Below are positions 34,785 to 50,855 of a stretch of 64,000 nt of DNA, one piece after another. Location of the stretch: the NCBI GenBank assembly GCA_032207245.1, contig CM063502.1, positions 136,984,998-137,048,997 of the forward strand. Direction: 5' to 3'. The notes under the pieces were generated by a model. That model searched no databases, had not been told where the DNA came from, and saw only the letters and a program-made list of their open reading frames with translations. How positions within the stretch are numbered: the stretch's first letter is position 1; every line of letters starts with the position of its first letter. This stretch comes from Pardosa pseudoannulata (Eukaryota > Arthropoda > Arachnida > Araneae > Lycosidae). The translations under genes were made by a program, and so were the position numbers.

Positions 34785-34930
34785 AGTTTGGAGAGTTACA
34801 ATTACAACACGAAAGCTAAGAAGAATAGGACTTACAGTTTACAGACAAATTCACACTGCTGCGGACAACCATGCCAAAATCTAGATTCAATCTCGCAGAC
34901 TCCAGTTCCGTAGCCAGAACTATATTGGCT
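34785..34930 (-). mobile_element. Strongly diverged SINE copy
   Basis: The order gtttggagagttac - acaacacgaaagctaa - aggacttacagttta - gacaaattc - acaaccatgcc - agattcaatctcg - cagttccgtagccagaac parallels the minus-strand copy at 1486-1640 (gtttggagtgctac, acaacacgagggctaa, gggacctacagctta). It is old. The match is by eye over about 140 bp. Confidence 0.55.
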
Positions 34931-35939
34931 CAGTCCACATCCGGCAAACTAGTTAAGAAGAGATAATTGTAATATTCATTTGTTTGTCATATTTCTTATC
35001 AAAAAGTGTATTCTAACAGTCAGAGATGACATTTCAGTTTTTAATTTGACGTTAAAAGAAAAGTGCTGTTTACAGTTGTTTCCATTCAGACATATATAAG
35101 TTGAAATAATCATATGGAAATGGCGATTACGATTAGGTATTGCCAGTATCAGCTTAAAACTTCATCTTTTTACATGACTATAAAAAAGCAATTATAAAAT
35201 TTCGACATTTAAATATTCACAAATTAATATATCAGTTGTATCTGAAAACTTATCAAGAATGAATTTAAAGCGTGACTAAATAGTGTATATTTGAAATAAG
35301 CTAAAACACTTTATAAAATACTGAAATAGTATTTTGAAATATTATATAATTCTTTTTAAAATAAATAAAGAACGTCTGAATGTTTAACATCTGCAGTTAA
35401 AAAGCATTAAGGGAAATCAATTCTTTAATGCTGCGTTTATGATAAACTTCCATGTATTACTTAGAAATAAATATTTTAGTTTATATAAACATATATATTA
35501 AAAAGTGGATAGTCTTATTTTCTTTGTATATAGATTATACAGAAATTACGAACTGAAAATATTAAAATTTTAGCTCTGAGATAAATAACTAAAATCATAT
35601 TAAATCAATTAAAGTATTAAAATTTTAACACGCTATACTATATTTTATACCCTGTTTAGGCATATAAGGTAAAATTATTCAAAAATGATAGTTTTTCTAT
35701 TCACTCTAATATTAAATCTTGTAATTATCCAATAAATTTGGTTTCGTATTAAGTATCATATACAGTGATACACAGTTGAAATGCGTGTGATACATTGTGG
35801 GTTGTTTTGGCCCTCACGTTATTTACGGTAGGGATTAATGAAACAGAAGATGTAACATTCGAGAGTAAGCATCTAAAGTATTAAAAAGCACATATCAAAA
35901 GGGTAATGCATAAAATGCCTATATAATGACTCTGAGTAG
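34931..35939. other. AT-rich non-coding DNA, no feature seen
   Basis: No gene. A patch at 35780-35870 ('gtgggttgttttggccctca') is less AT-rich and might be a very old repeat. Confidence 0.55.

Positions 35940-36008
<69 letters not shown>
35940..36008. repeat. (TA)n microsatellite
   Basis: About 68 bp of uninterrupted TA. Confidence 0.96.
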
Positions 36009-36012
<4 letters not shown>

Positions 36013-37971
36013 CTTATAATATACTATGCAAAAGTTTAAAAATATCTTAAGAAACAGATTTCAGCATTTTACCTTACTTATCTACAATCTTTGACTGTAT
36101 TATTTAAATGAAAAACTATTAAATATTTCCAAAAAACTAAAATACATTCTCAGCTATATATAATTCCCCAAATTTAAACTACAGCAGCCTGAAATTACAT
36201 AGAGATTTAGCTGTGGCGCAATATAGTGGTGTAATAATGCAATTTATATATTATTTACTCACCATACGTTTATATCAAATCCCCCATTAAACTTATTACG
36301 AATATTAATTTATCATTTCCTTAAAATGCCTTAGCGTTCCCTGCTAAAATTATTTTGAAGTGAGAAGAGATGCATTTATCTACCATGTTTAAGTGTCTAA
36401 TAAGAGTTAATACTTAATCACGTATTTCATATGATCTTATTACGCTAAAACTAATATAATGCATTATCCTCAATTAAGAGGATAATATAGGTACATTAAG
36501 TGGATTTTCTTTGGTCATTATATTTCTTTCTTCCAAACACAAAGTTATTACCACATCTTTCTCCTTAAATTATTATATTTAAAAATAGAGATACGTATTA
36601 TCATTCGATTTATTTTAAATAAAAAACATCCTAGTTTATATTAGAATTCAATTTAATTTTTAAAGATGATTCTTATATTATGTTTTAATATTTATCGCAG
36701 TAAATACTTGTTAAATGCTTTAATAATTTGTTAGTAGCTAATAATCAAGATATTTGTTTCTATCTCGGGGTTACCAATTTATTCAGAAAAATGAGATTAT
36801 TTTAAATAATTTTTCCAAACAAATTATCCCAGTAATAAAATTTGCATGATGAAATACTATCACACCCAATCTAAATATATATTTTTTATAAAATTTAGTT
36901 TATGAACTTTAATATATTCTATATAAACAAGTATTTTAAGATGTTTAAAATTATATACTAATTGAGGCAAGGTTATTTCACCTTGGTTTGTAAGAATTGT
37001 AATTAAAATATTATTTCATTCTACACTGTTAAACTTAAGTGTAAATTAAAAGAAATGAAAAAAAATGTTATTTTTACAAAAAGTGTAGCAAATATTGCAT
37101 ATGATTTATATCTATTTCACACTAATGGAAAATAAATTATGTTTTGCATACTTTATATTTTTCCCATATTACCAACTTACTTAGCTGTACAAGACATCGA
37201 AAAAGTTGTTCATTAATAACTGCTGCTTCAGAAATATTTAAAATGCTCAAATTTAAGCGTAAGATAGGTTTTATGTTCGATGTAAATGCATAATATTAAA
37301 ACAGTAAATAAAAAGTTAACCAATTGGATATGAAAATATCTCTTTTAACCAGTGAATTGCTTCCACATTAGCGTACCAGGCTAGTATATCTGTATGTCAG
37401 ATCGAATTTCGCAGATGTAATCAAGCGTATACCTGTAAGCTTGGCGAACATATTTTTAATTCAAATGCAGCAGCGTTTTGGGCATTATCCTACCGCTATA
37501 ATTTTTTCTTGATCCTTTAATATTTTTCTGTTGTTGTCTTTTCTTCTGTTTTTGTTTAGTGATTTGTACGTTTAATTTTTGTACAAGTTTGGTGAATATG
37601 CAGGATAGGTTTGAAGAGGAAGTATGGGGCACAAAAATCCAGTAGCGGGTTTTTATTGCAATTTGCATGCTACCTTCAGGAGTCCCTTAATCTTAAAAAC
37701 CAAAAGAAGCTGTCCAAAAGAAAAACGCCTTATATTCGTGAAGTTCATGGATTTGAACATCAGTCAGAAGTAACAAATATACGTACTGTATATTTTACAC
37801 TGACAACTGTACATTACAGATACATTACCTATGGCTAGTCACGAATTGTTGATGGTATTCAGTGGGTAAGTTGAGGAAAGATCATATCAACATGTAGCAA
37901 GTTTTAAAATTCAAACAATTCTTCAATTGAAAACAAAAATATTTTATTAGTACAACAAATTTTAATATATT
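36009..37971. other. AT-rich non-coding DNA
   Basis: No gene can be supported. The two opposed frames at 37456-37668 and 37611-37838 overlap and match no family. 37340-37700 is somewhat less AT-rich. Confidence 0.55.
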
Positions 37972-37989
37972 CATATATATATATTTTCA

Positions 37990-41399
<3,410 letters not shown>

Positions 41400-42060
41400 A
41401 ATGGATTTTAAAACTTCTTTTATTAATCCTTCTGCCTCATCTATCTCCTGCAGCACCTTATTCTATGACTGAATTTTATCTTTGTTGGGATCGAATTAAA
41501 CTTTTATTAAAATAAACAGGCATTTTTATTCCTTTAAATCTGTCTCCAAGAGAACTTACAACAAATAAATAAATCAAAAATGAGCAGTCAGTACAGTAAG
41601 TTACAATGATTATTGTTACAATTTTATTTTTAAAATTCATTGAAATTTTAAAGCTTAGTTTATCAAAAATTAAAAATACGATACTCATATTTTGCAAGTT
41701 ATATAACATGTTATTGAATATAAGGTGTCACCTTATTATTTAATCTTAAAACTTCTTTGTTAAATTTTCTGCTTTCTCTATGTTTTAAAAGAAACTTATT
41801 CTGCATATTTATTTTATCTTTCTTGTGATAAAGTTAGTTTTTTGTTAAATTAAACCCCTTGATTTCGAGATTTTAGTTTTTCAAATGTATCTAAGAAGAT
41901 TTGCAGTAAATAGATAAATTAGCATTAATAAATCATCATAATAAGTTGTTGTAGCATTTGTTATAATTTTTTTTAATTCTATGAACTTTGAAAACTTAGC
42001 TTATCAATAAATATAAATGTGATATTCATCCTATGAAAGGTATAATTTTATAAAACTCAA
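41400..42060. repeat. Strongly diverged tandem duplication, about 338-bp offset
   Basis: The segments at about 41400-41720 and 41740-42060 share aaaacttcttt (41410 and 41748), ttctgc(c/t)t, cttattct, attttatctt, gaattaaac / aaattaaac, aataa(ataaa)tca, gttacaat / gttataat, aattc(a/t)(t)tgaa, aa(a)gcttag(t)ttatcaa and gatactcat / gatattcat. Two minus-strand frames at 41241-41456 and 41476-41709 fall mostly in copy one and have no counterpart in copy two, so no gene is called. Confidence 0.55.
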
Positions 42061-43350
42061 TAATTGCGTTAGCAGAGTGGATTTTCTAGGCTCAAGTGAT
42101 TTGTCAATTAGATATAAAAGGATTCCTGGATTTAATCTTCTTCATTTTCCCCCTTTTTCCAATTCTCTCCTAGAAAATTAAGATAAACAACCTTTTTTTT
42201 CCAAAATGACGAATGAACCTTACGTTTTACATCAGCTAATGTGAAAGAACTTTTCCATGGCAACTGTATTTTATACATTTACATTATGAAGATTATGAAG
42301 ATGTATTTTATTGCAATGAGGGAATAAGTATTTTGATTAATTAACTTTATACGCTACGCTTACCACAAATAATTATCCAGTTCACCGTCTAATTGTGAAA
42401 ATGTGCTTTTAATAAATTTTGTACAATCTATTTAGGTACGATAATAAAATTTGATCTATCCAATATTTCTTGATAATGCGAAATTACAAAAAGGTGTCGG
42501 GGAAAAGTAATTTTTTATTACAACACTAAAGAGTGTATTTCATCTTTTTCTGAAATATTTGTGATTTTATTAGTTAATCTATCTATTATCATAAGTAAGA
42601 TCTTATTTTACCATGGTAATTTTTTTCAGTTTCTCTGTGAATAATATCTATCTTATTTATTTATAGACCTAATAATAAATTTTAATTTCTTTTGATAGAT
42701 AGATAAAGTTTTTGGAATAACTATTTGTTAGTAAAGATATGCGTAACATTTAAATATGAAAAATAGATTTGATGATTAAGAATTAATACACGATATTTCT
42801 CCGTTTCAGAAAGCTTTAACTAAAAATTCACTTCAAATAATTATTAATTATTTTATTTTGTATATTAGTTACAGGAATGAAACATTTTACTAGAATTTTC
42901 AGAATAAATTAAATGCATCTATTAATAGTGCATTATTATTTTCTTACGAATGATATTTTTTGTATGGTAAACTTTTTAAATAAACAAACTGAAGGTATTA
43001 CAGAAAAATATATCATGTGAAACAGTATTTATTCGGTTATGCAGTTTGTTTAAGTTTTTTTGGGGGGTGTATTATTAACTAAGACCCTTAATCACTTAAA
43101 ACACCATATTGAACTAAATTGATAAATGATTCTAGAAATAAAGGCAGGAGCCTGCCGCCTTCGATCTAGTTCAATAGATTCAATTATGATGAATCTAATT
43201 AAAAAACATTAATTCATATTGAATTATTGAAGATAGTCATATACAAAATAAGAAAGAACGTAAGCGCTGATAAAGATCAGCGGTCATACGACAACTTCAA
43301 AGCTACCAACTGTGTTGAACATTATTGGGGAATTATCCCTGTGACTTATT

Positions 43351-43351
<1 letters not shown>
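42061..43351. other. AT-rich non-coding DNA, no feature seen
   Basis: Nothing supportable. A T-run followed by G6 lies at about 43056-43067. Confidence 0.55.

Positions 43352-43394
<43 letters not shown>
43352..43394. repeat. (TA)n microsatellite
   Basis: About 43 bp of uninterrupted AT. Confidence 0.95.
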
Positions 43395-43397
<3 letters not shown>

Positions 43398-43815
43398 ATT
43401 TCACTGCAGAACAATTTTTGTTTAACTTTGTCTTTTATTTATAAATAGCAGAGAAGTCAAATCTATGAGTTTTTATATAAATCAGCATTATAGAATAAAT
43501 ATAAAGTATTTGTTATATTATATTTGTATATTACTCTCAGTAAAAAAATTATGCACATATTCCTGTTTTAATGCCACAGTTCTGCAAAGAATAAATCACA
43601 AAATAAAAACCTGGATATAAACCATTTGCATAGGTTTATTGGATATAGAACTAAACTCGAATATTAATAGAGGCAAAAAAATTTTTTATAGCTGTTTATA
43701 ATATAAAAAATATTTGGGATCTTTTTTTTTATTGTAGAGGGAAACCAAAGTCATCTCAGGTATCACTACTTATAATAGCATGTTTTTCACTGATAATGAA
43801 CGCATGACTCCAAAC

Positions 43816-43880
43816 GTCTGCTAAATGATATCCCAAAAGAATGAACTTCATAAGTTGTATAAATACAGAGATTATGCCCA
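43816..43880. repeat. Dispersed repeat, copy A (partner at 58089)
   Basis: gctaaatgatatcccaaaag, then aat(g/a)aactt, gttgtataa and agagattatg also occur in the same order at 58089-58152, 14.3 kb away. The surroundings (43860-43990) are less AT-rich and may extend the element. Class unknown. Confidence 0.65.
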
Positions 43881-45308
43881 ATCCGTCGATGAATAGCGGG
43901 GGATGGTAGGGCAAAAAATGAGATAAAGCGGATGGGGGAGTGTTCAAAAAGGATTAGGATTATATTGCAGAAAGCGGGGATTATAGCAAGAGATACATAG
44001 TAGGAAGATTTCATTCCCTAACTCGAGAAAGTATTGATTTAAAGGATTTTCAAGGATAGAAAAGATTATGGGTACCCAACGTTTTATATTGCTTCTAAAG
44101 AAGCTGTACATTTTCCTCTATCCCCAATGTTAACCGTTTTCAACTTTAAATATTTTTAAAAATGGTTAATGTATAGTTATCACATGTAGATGCAAATATA
44201 TTACATTAGTTTATATTTTATTTTATTAAAACGTACAGTAAAAGTTATGTATTATGTTAAAAAGTTTAGTTTAACAATATTGAGGGAAAATAAAAAATTA
44301 TATCTGTGTGAGTAGATATATATGAAAAACTGAAGATAAAAATGTTTTATATAAAGGCATAAAACATTTGTACAGAACATAAAACTATTTCTACATAATT
44401 TTAATTAACGTAAAATTAATTATTTTTACGTTTATCTTACAAAATTTTGAAACTTTTCAATAAAAAGTTTTTATTATATCTTTCATTTAAAAAATATAAT
44501 GATATGTGTTTAAGTAAGTACCGTTTAGAAATTTCAGAATAATATTAGTTAACCCTTATTTTTAAAAGTATAAAAGCTGCTAATCATATTATATGTTTTG
44601 TATATTTAAGTCTTTAAGTCTTTACAAACCACTAATTGTTAGACATATAAATAATAAATTTTTAAGTTTAGATTTTGTAGATTTTATATTTTTATCATCC
44701 TATGATAAAATACTAAAATATACCAGTATGTATCTATACTAGTAATTCACAATAGTACTAGTACTAACACTTATTATCTCAACATTTCCAAATAAATAAT
44801 AATTACTAAAATATGTAATGTTAAACGAGAAAATTTTAAAACATAAAATACAAGTTTATTAACAAAAAAAAAAGGATTTCTACTAATTAGGAGTTATTTA
44901 TTTTTTTAAAATACTACTAAATTTTAAACTACTATATACTATACTTATCGATACATATTTCTGACATATAACCATGTCTAAACTTTTATCCAACAGGTAG
45001 AATAGATAGTAGTTCAAACAACATAAAAAGATAAAATACACAAATATTCAATTTCGGTTGCAAAGCTGTTCATTTGGCATCACTTGAGCTACAGAGATTC
45101 CCAAAAGCTATATTTATTTTTACATATTTCTTGCGTCTCTATTGATTTTTATTTTAAGAAATATAAAGTTCTTTTTAGTAATAATCATGTACATGAAATC
45201 AATGACACTAGAAAGGTATAATTAAATTTTGTAACTTCATTTGATATGGTTGCTTTTAGTAAATTATGTTAATTGCAATGATTAAAAGATAGCAAAAATA
45301 ATGTTGTA
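43881..45308. other. AT-rich non-coding DNA
   Basis: The overlapping minus-strand frames at 43756-43947 and 43787-44014 lie in the less AT-rich flank of the dispersed repeat and match no family. The remainder is plain. Confidence 0.5.
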
Positions 45309-45400
45309 CTTTGGAGCGCTACAGTCTTTTGTTTTGCTACACAAAAAATATCAATGGGACAATGACTTTAGATTTTTTTAAGTATACTGCAGACTTGCAA
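45309..45400 (-). mobile_element. SINE fragment
   Basis: ctttggagcgctacagtctt - ttttgctacacaa - caatgggacaatgac matches the tail-proximal body of the SINE on the minus strand. The head is missing or decayed. Confidence 0.5.
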
Positions 45401-47842
45401 CATATAAATTATAATAAAGGCTACTTATCATAAATATTTAGACCATATATGAACTTGCATTTAAAAGAAGTCCTCACTTCATATATTGCTCTTTCTGAAA
45501 AGTGAAAGTATGGAAAGGGGCCAAATTGTTATAGCAATGAGGAATGACAGACTGCGTATAATTTTTTCCGGACAATCAAACGAAAGATATTAATAAAAAA
45601 CCTACAGTCATTCATCGCACACACTATTTATAATGTTTAATATGGATTCAACCTAATTTCATAAACCCATTAGCTAATTTAGTATTGGAATTCATAAAAT
45701 AGGAGTGAGAGGATAAAATATAAAACATAATTTTTTGTTTGAGTAAAATTTTTAATTTTATTTATAGATGATGTCCATTGATCTTTGTAATAGGTAATAT
45801 ATCTAAGATATAGAAAGATAAATGTCACACAAAATGAAAAAGAAGATATATAAATATCATATTTCTATTCAGGATTTTGTGAGGAAACTATTACATTACC
45901 TTAGAACCACCCGAGGATATAAAATATGCAAAAAAACTCAACATCAAAACGTTTGTTTATAGAGATGAAAAAAGTATATAATTTTTTAAATAAAATAAAA
46001 TGATAAACTATTAATTCAACAGCGTTTTTAGGCCTAATAAAATGTTTACGAAGAGTTGAATAAATTAGATTCTAAACAGAAGATCAAATGAATGTTAAAG
46101 TTTTGACCTAGTTAAGTAGAACATCCTACATATATTAACAGATCAAGTTGCTTTAATATCACGGCCGAAATTATTTAGTACATTACAGAACTGTTCTTCA
46201 GATAAAAACTCCTCAAAGAGAAAATACTGGCTATGTCCCTTTTTGAAAAATTTTATCAATCCATACACTGTTTGAAATCAGCATTTACAACATTTGATAT
46301 AAGTTACATAAATCAACTGCATTATAAATGAAAAGGAAATTTTTTATAAAGCTAAACTAAGTTTGTGTTGTACCTACATCAAAATAATTTCGCTTTCAGT
46401 TGTAGTTAAATTTCAAAGAGTGTACTCACAAAATTTATTATGATTAGCTGAACCAAAACGTAAAAGAAAATGTTGGTTTTAAAATAGAGCTATATATTTA
46501 ACTAATATATTACAATCTTCATTGAAGTTAAATAAAATAGGTTTTTTCCCTTAACATACCTTGTTAATAACAGAAGTAAGTATAATGTAGTTACGAAACA
46601 TTTTGTGTTTTGAGATCTGATAAAAGTTTGCACATTTTACCAATGCATTTGAAATTCAATTAAGAATAGTTTTATACTACTTTGTATGCTTTTACACATT
46701 TGAATAAAAATTATCATTTAAGTATGTTTAAAGAAACAGTGCTTTCTTCGAGTTGTTAAATTAAAAGTGTAAAGTTTTAATTAAATACTTTTCAAAAACG
46801 GCTTAAGTATTGATCCCAACTTGTTTCATTAGAATTAAATAAAGGTTTTTAAGATATCTTTAATTTTGATTTCATTCATATTCATTGTTTCAGTATAAAC
46901 ATAATGTACGGATAAGAGATAAACGTGATCTGGAAAAATGCACAATTTATGGCCCGATTATATAGGCTTCATTTCTCGAAAACGTTTTTATTTGAGACAA
47001 ATGCAATTGTACTTATGAAGTGTGGAGTATTAAAGAAAAACTTTTATAACTTAAATATTAATATATTAAAATACATGGACAGGCAATTGAGTTTTCTGAA
47101 CTTAATATAATGCCTTACATTTTAAATTCTGATACTGGGAACGGCAGATTAAGGTGGTAATTTTTGAGTTCTTCGAAAAATGAATGGCCTATGACGATAC
47201 TCAAAACGGTAGAATGTTATAATTTAGAATGTAATTTAAGAATTTTTAATTCCAGTAGTGATACGTAGGTCCACAATCATTCCGAATTAGCTATTAAATT
47301 ATGCACCGTCTTATTTTACCCTTTGTGTATAGACGAATAAGGTATATTAATTTTCTATTTTTGTACATCCTTATAGTTATATTTTACTTACCAAGTATTT
47401 TTAGCCGAAAAGTATAAACCTTTATATTGCGTCATTACATAAGCTTTATTTCTTGAAGATTTAGGGGAGTATTTGTTGGGAATGTCTTTTGAATATTCAT
47501 ATAGACACTTCTCTTTTATTGATACTCAAATTTCTTTGAGCAATTGATGACAAGCATAATATGTTTTATTTTTTCAATAAAGTGAGGCATTTTTGTCAAA
47601 TATTTAGAATCATTGTTCTTTTGAGGAGATATTCTAGCAATATTACACAACTTCATGCAATTCAATGAGATCAGTATCTAAACAATTTTAAAAAAATCTT
47701 GTTTTATAGTGTACTAGGAAAAGGTACCATAAAAACAAAATGTTATTATGTACTATTAACTTCGCCTGTAACTTTTAATTTCTATGAATATTCAGCATGA
47801 AACCACTTAAATGAATTATGAATGATTAAATGAATTATGCAT
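45401..47842. other. AT-rich non-coding DNA, no feature seen
   Basis: No gene. The 61-codon frame at 46925 is random-looking. Just before the palindrome at 47843, 'aaatgaattatg' recurs two to three times in about 45 bp. Confidence 0.55.
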
Positions 47843-47882
47843 GAATTATGAATGTCTAATATTTATTAGACATTCATAATTC
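47843..47882. repeat. Perfect 19-bp inverted repeat with 2-bp spacer
   Basis: GAATTATGAATGTCTAATA at 47843-47861 pairs exactly with TATTAGACATTCATAATTC at 47864-47882 around a TT spacer. This is a near-perfect 40-bp palindrome. On DNA it could extrude a cruciform; as RNA it would form a tight hairpin. Confidence 0.9.
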
Positions 47883-50115
47883 TTTAAAAGATAATAGTGG
47901 AATTATATTGTCCTAAACAAAAAAAGCTATTAAGTGGAAAACAATATAAAAATTTCCCTTTTTGTTTAAAGATATGATTGCTTCAGCTTAGTTTTAAAAT
48001 TAGGCATAAATTTCCAATATTAAAAATATAATGATAATTAAATCGTCATTAAGTTATAGACAAGGTTTGAACTTCTTTTATAAATACTATATACCGTTAT
48101 ACTATATAAACGTTGATCTAATTTATATTCTAATCAAATAAAAGCAATAACGAAACAAAATGGTACACAGTTTCAATTTAGCGTTTAATTTTAAGTTCAA
48201 TTTAGCTCTGATTATAATTGACATGCTGGATTACTATAAATTAAAATATCATTAAATATCATCCGTGAAAATTGAAAACATTTTATGTTTTTTTTACTTG
48301 CATTACATTTGAATCTGTAGTAATTTAATATATATCTGAAGTACTTTAGCCATATAAAATAAATTTATTCAAAAACATTTAAACGATTCTCATGAAATCG
48401 ACTGCCAAATGATATCTTAACTAACATTTTCAATAGTATTTTATGAATTTATGTAATTCTCCAAGGACTTTCAACGATTACGATTATTGCAATTCAGTAT
48501 CATTAATTTAATCTGTCGATTCACTTAACCGGGGTCTAAATAATGAATTCACTAAATGTTTAATTCATACATATTAAATGGGTTTAGTTAAACAGATGTT
48601 TTTGATATTTTAAGTGAAATTTTTTTTAACGTCATGCATACGTTTAATTTTTCCGTTTTCATCAAGCAAAAAATAAATATCTCAGCTTTCACTTTCACTG
48701 ACAGTATTTAAGATTGAAGATATTAAATTAACTAGTGTCATTTTTAAATATTTGAAAATATCCGAAGAACTTGTTAGCGAAAGAATTTAATTGTTCTTTT
48801 ACTTTTCATTGACTAAGAGAATTAAAAATCTCTGCAGGATTAGTGAAATTTTTGCTTACAAAAAGTCTCTTTTGTGTATCTAAAGCGATAAGGAAAGACA
48901 CTGTTGCTCAAATGTTTGAATGCTGAAACCAGAAAAAAATGTTTCTCTATTGGTTAAGTAGATATTTTTGAATTGTAGCATAAAGGCAAAGGGATATTAA
49001 TAAGCCTTTAAAAAATCCAGTTTTGTATTGTTCGTACACCGCTAAAAATAACAAATGTTTTAGGTTCTTAATAAACAATTAAATTTGCATGTATGTGTGT
49101 ATACAAGTTTGACAGCAGTATTATGCCTCAGAGCTTAATGACTAATATATTATTCGAAGAATATCATTAATATATAGTAAAACAATGCATTGCTTTATTT
49201 CTTATGTTCATATATTCTAAATACTGAATATGTAAGAATAGCACACAAGCAAACTAATTTATGTGGAACTCTAATGCATTTAAGTAACGTATTGCATAAA
49301 ATGTTGAATTAAACAAGAAAAAAGTTTATTATTTTCAGAGTGAGAAAATTATTATTTTTATCTGCAACTTCACTTAGATTAAATTAAATAAATTGAAAAC
49401 TATGAAGAGATTTTTTTATCGTCGTACGCCAAATATATAATAAAAGATTAACGTTTACATTCTAAAATTTGAAATGAATTCGTAAATCATACATTGGATC
49501 AAATATCTTATTCTGTCACTGAGAAAATTATTTTAATCCTGTTAAATAGAATCCACGAAATCTTGATTTTTTGACATTAGGTGTCGCAATAATGCTTTTC
49601 TAAAAGAACGAATGCTCTACAGATTTCCCCAGGAGATTAAGTTGTGGGCATTTAGTTGTCCTCTCGAGGAAACAAACATCAGTTTGAATTGCATTTTAAG
49701 AGGTAAAATAAACATCTACCAAGACAGCTTTGTTGATTTCTCGTGTAATAGTTTCTGCTTAGACAATAATATTTTCGAATAGCGATACAACAGACATTTT
49801 CATTTTTACATCAAATAAAGGCAATTATAATATTTTTCTTTTGTGCAGAATATGGCAACCTCACCAATATTGTTCTACAGTCTGTTTTTTGTCAATAAAT
49901 TACTTATTTTGAAGGACTACTTTTAATATGTAGTCTTTCACATTATTAGTCTGCATTTAGAATATATAAAACTTGTGAAAATGTCCAGTTTACAAAGATT
50001 GATAATTATATGTTATCTACAATTTGAGTCCATATCAATAAAACTTCAAATGTCATTTTGGAATAAGACTAGAGAATAGAGATTTGTATCATATACTTGA
50101 ATTTCTACAGTAATG
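47883..50115. other. AT-rich non-coding DNA, no feature seen
   Basis: Nothing supportable. Confidence 0.55.
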
Positions 50116-50129
50116 TCTGCAGCTTAACT
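50116..50129. repeat. 14-bp target-site duplication, copy 1
   Basis: TCTGCAGCTTAACT is repeated exactly at 50842-50855. The two copies bracket the truncated LINE, as expected from target-primed reverse transcription. Confidence 0.8.
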
Positions 50130-50841
50130 TCCTTCCTTCCTTCCTCAGTGGCATGACAGCCCAGAATGGGCCTTAGCCTTCTCTAGAATTCCATACCAGG
50201 CAGTCCTATCTTTGGCTCTGGATTTCCAATTTGAAATTTTCAAGGATCTTATGTCTTTCTCAATACAGTCTAACCATCTAGATTTTGGTCGTTCTCTCAT
50301 TCGGGTTCCCATTGGTTTGGCCGTAAAAACTTTTTTTGTGGATCTATTGTCATTAAGTCGAACTAGGTGTCCGGCCCATTTTAATCTTTGTAAGCTAATA
50401 AAATTAATTATATCTGGGATTTTATATGTTCTGTATAATTCAATATTTGTTCTTCTTCTCTATATATCATTTACATTAATTCCCCCCAAAATACTTCTCA
50501 ATATTTTTCTCTCAAAAACTTCTAGGGTTTCCTTGTCTCTTTCTGTCAATGCCCAGGTTTCAGTCAAAACAAGTCTTATTAGGCATTTATACAATATTAT
50601 TTTAGTCAGTCTTTTAATGTACTTAGACTTTAAATATTTATTTAATCAAAAAAAAAAAAACATCGATTAGCAGCAGTAATTCTGCTATGAATTTCAACAA
50701 ATATATTATTTTGTGTATTAATTTCCGAACCTAGGTATATAAACTGCTTTACAGTCTCAAATCTATAACTGCCTATTTCTAAGAAGGAGTGATTATATTC
50801 TGATTTTAAACAAGGCTTATATTTGGTTTTAATTTCATTAA
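50130..50841 (-). mobile_element. 5'-truncated non-LTR retrotransposon (LINE)
   Basis: Read on the minus strand, the insert begins inside the RT domain, ends with an ORF stop at 50147-50145, and carries a short (GGAA)n tail of about four units (plus strand ccttccttccttcc, about 50130-50144). A 14-bp direct repeat flanks it. Only about 710 bp are present, the usual result of incomplete reverse transcription. The clade is not certain. The C-terminal motif set (WAGH, RP..RWLD, a closing HxGLSxH) is one I know from RT-endonuclease elements of arthropods and other invertebrates. Confidence 0.85.
50145..50841 (-). pseudogene. Reverse transcriptase C-terminal fragment, broken
   Basis: This is the end of a LINE ORF. 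The enzyme would copy its RNA at a nicked target in the nucleus. On the minus strand, 50841-50650 encodes the INEIKTKY segment, a YLGSEI motif, then a RITAANR segment. A 12-base T-run (50660-50649) breaks the frame. The second frame resumes with LKSKYIKRLTKI, passes an ETWALTERDKETLEVFERK block, is cut by a TAG (50462-50460), and continues with WAGHLVRL (about 50381-50358), RPKSRWLDCIEKD and EKAKAHSGLSCH before the TGA at 50147-50145. The catalytic YxDD region and the endonuclease would lie upstream and are absent. One frameshift and one stop make it non-functional. A long frame on the opposite strand (50212-50670) is its shadow. Confidence 0.88.
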
Positions 50842-50855
50842 TCTGCAGCTTAACT
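50842..50855. repeat. 14-bp target-site duplication, copy 2
   Basis: An exact copy of TCTGCAGCTTAACT at 50116-50129. On the minus strand its CTGCAG also reads as the Leu-Gln ahead of the RT segment INEIKTKY, so the 5' junction may have used microhomology. Confidence 0.8.

Noticed and set aside
50212..50670. 152-codon plus-strand frame
   Set aside because: It is the antisense shadow of the RT fragment; the conserved motifs (WAGH, RWLD, closing GLSCH) are on the minus strand.
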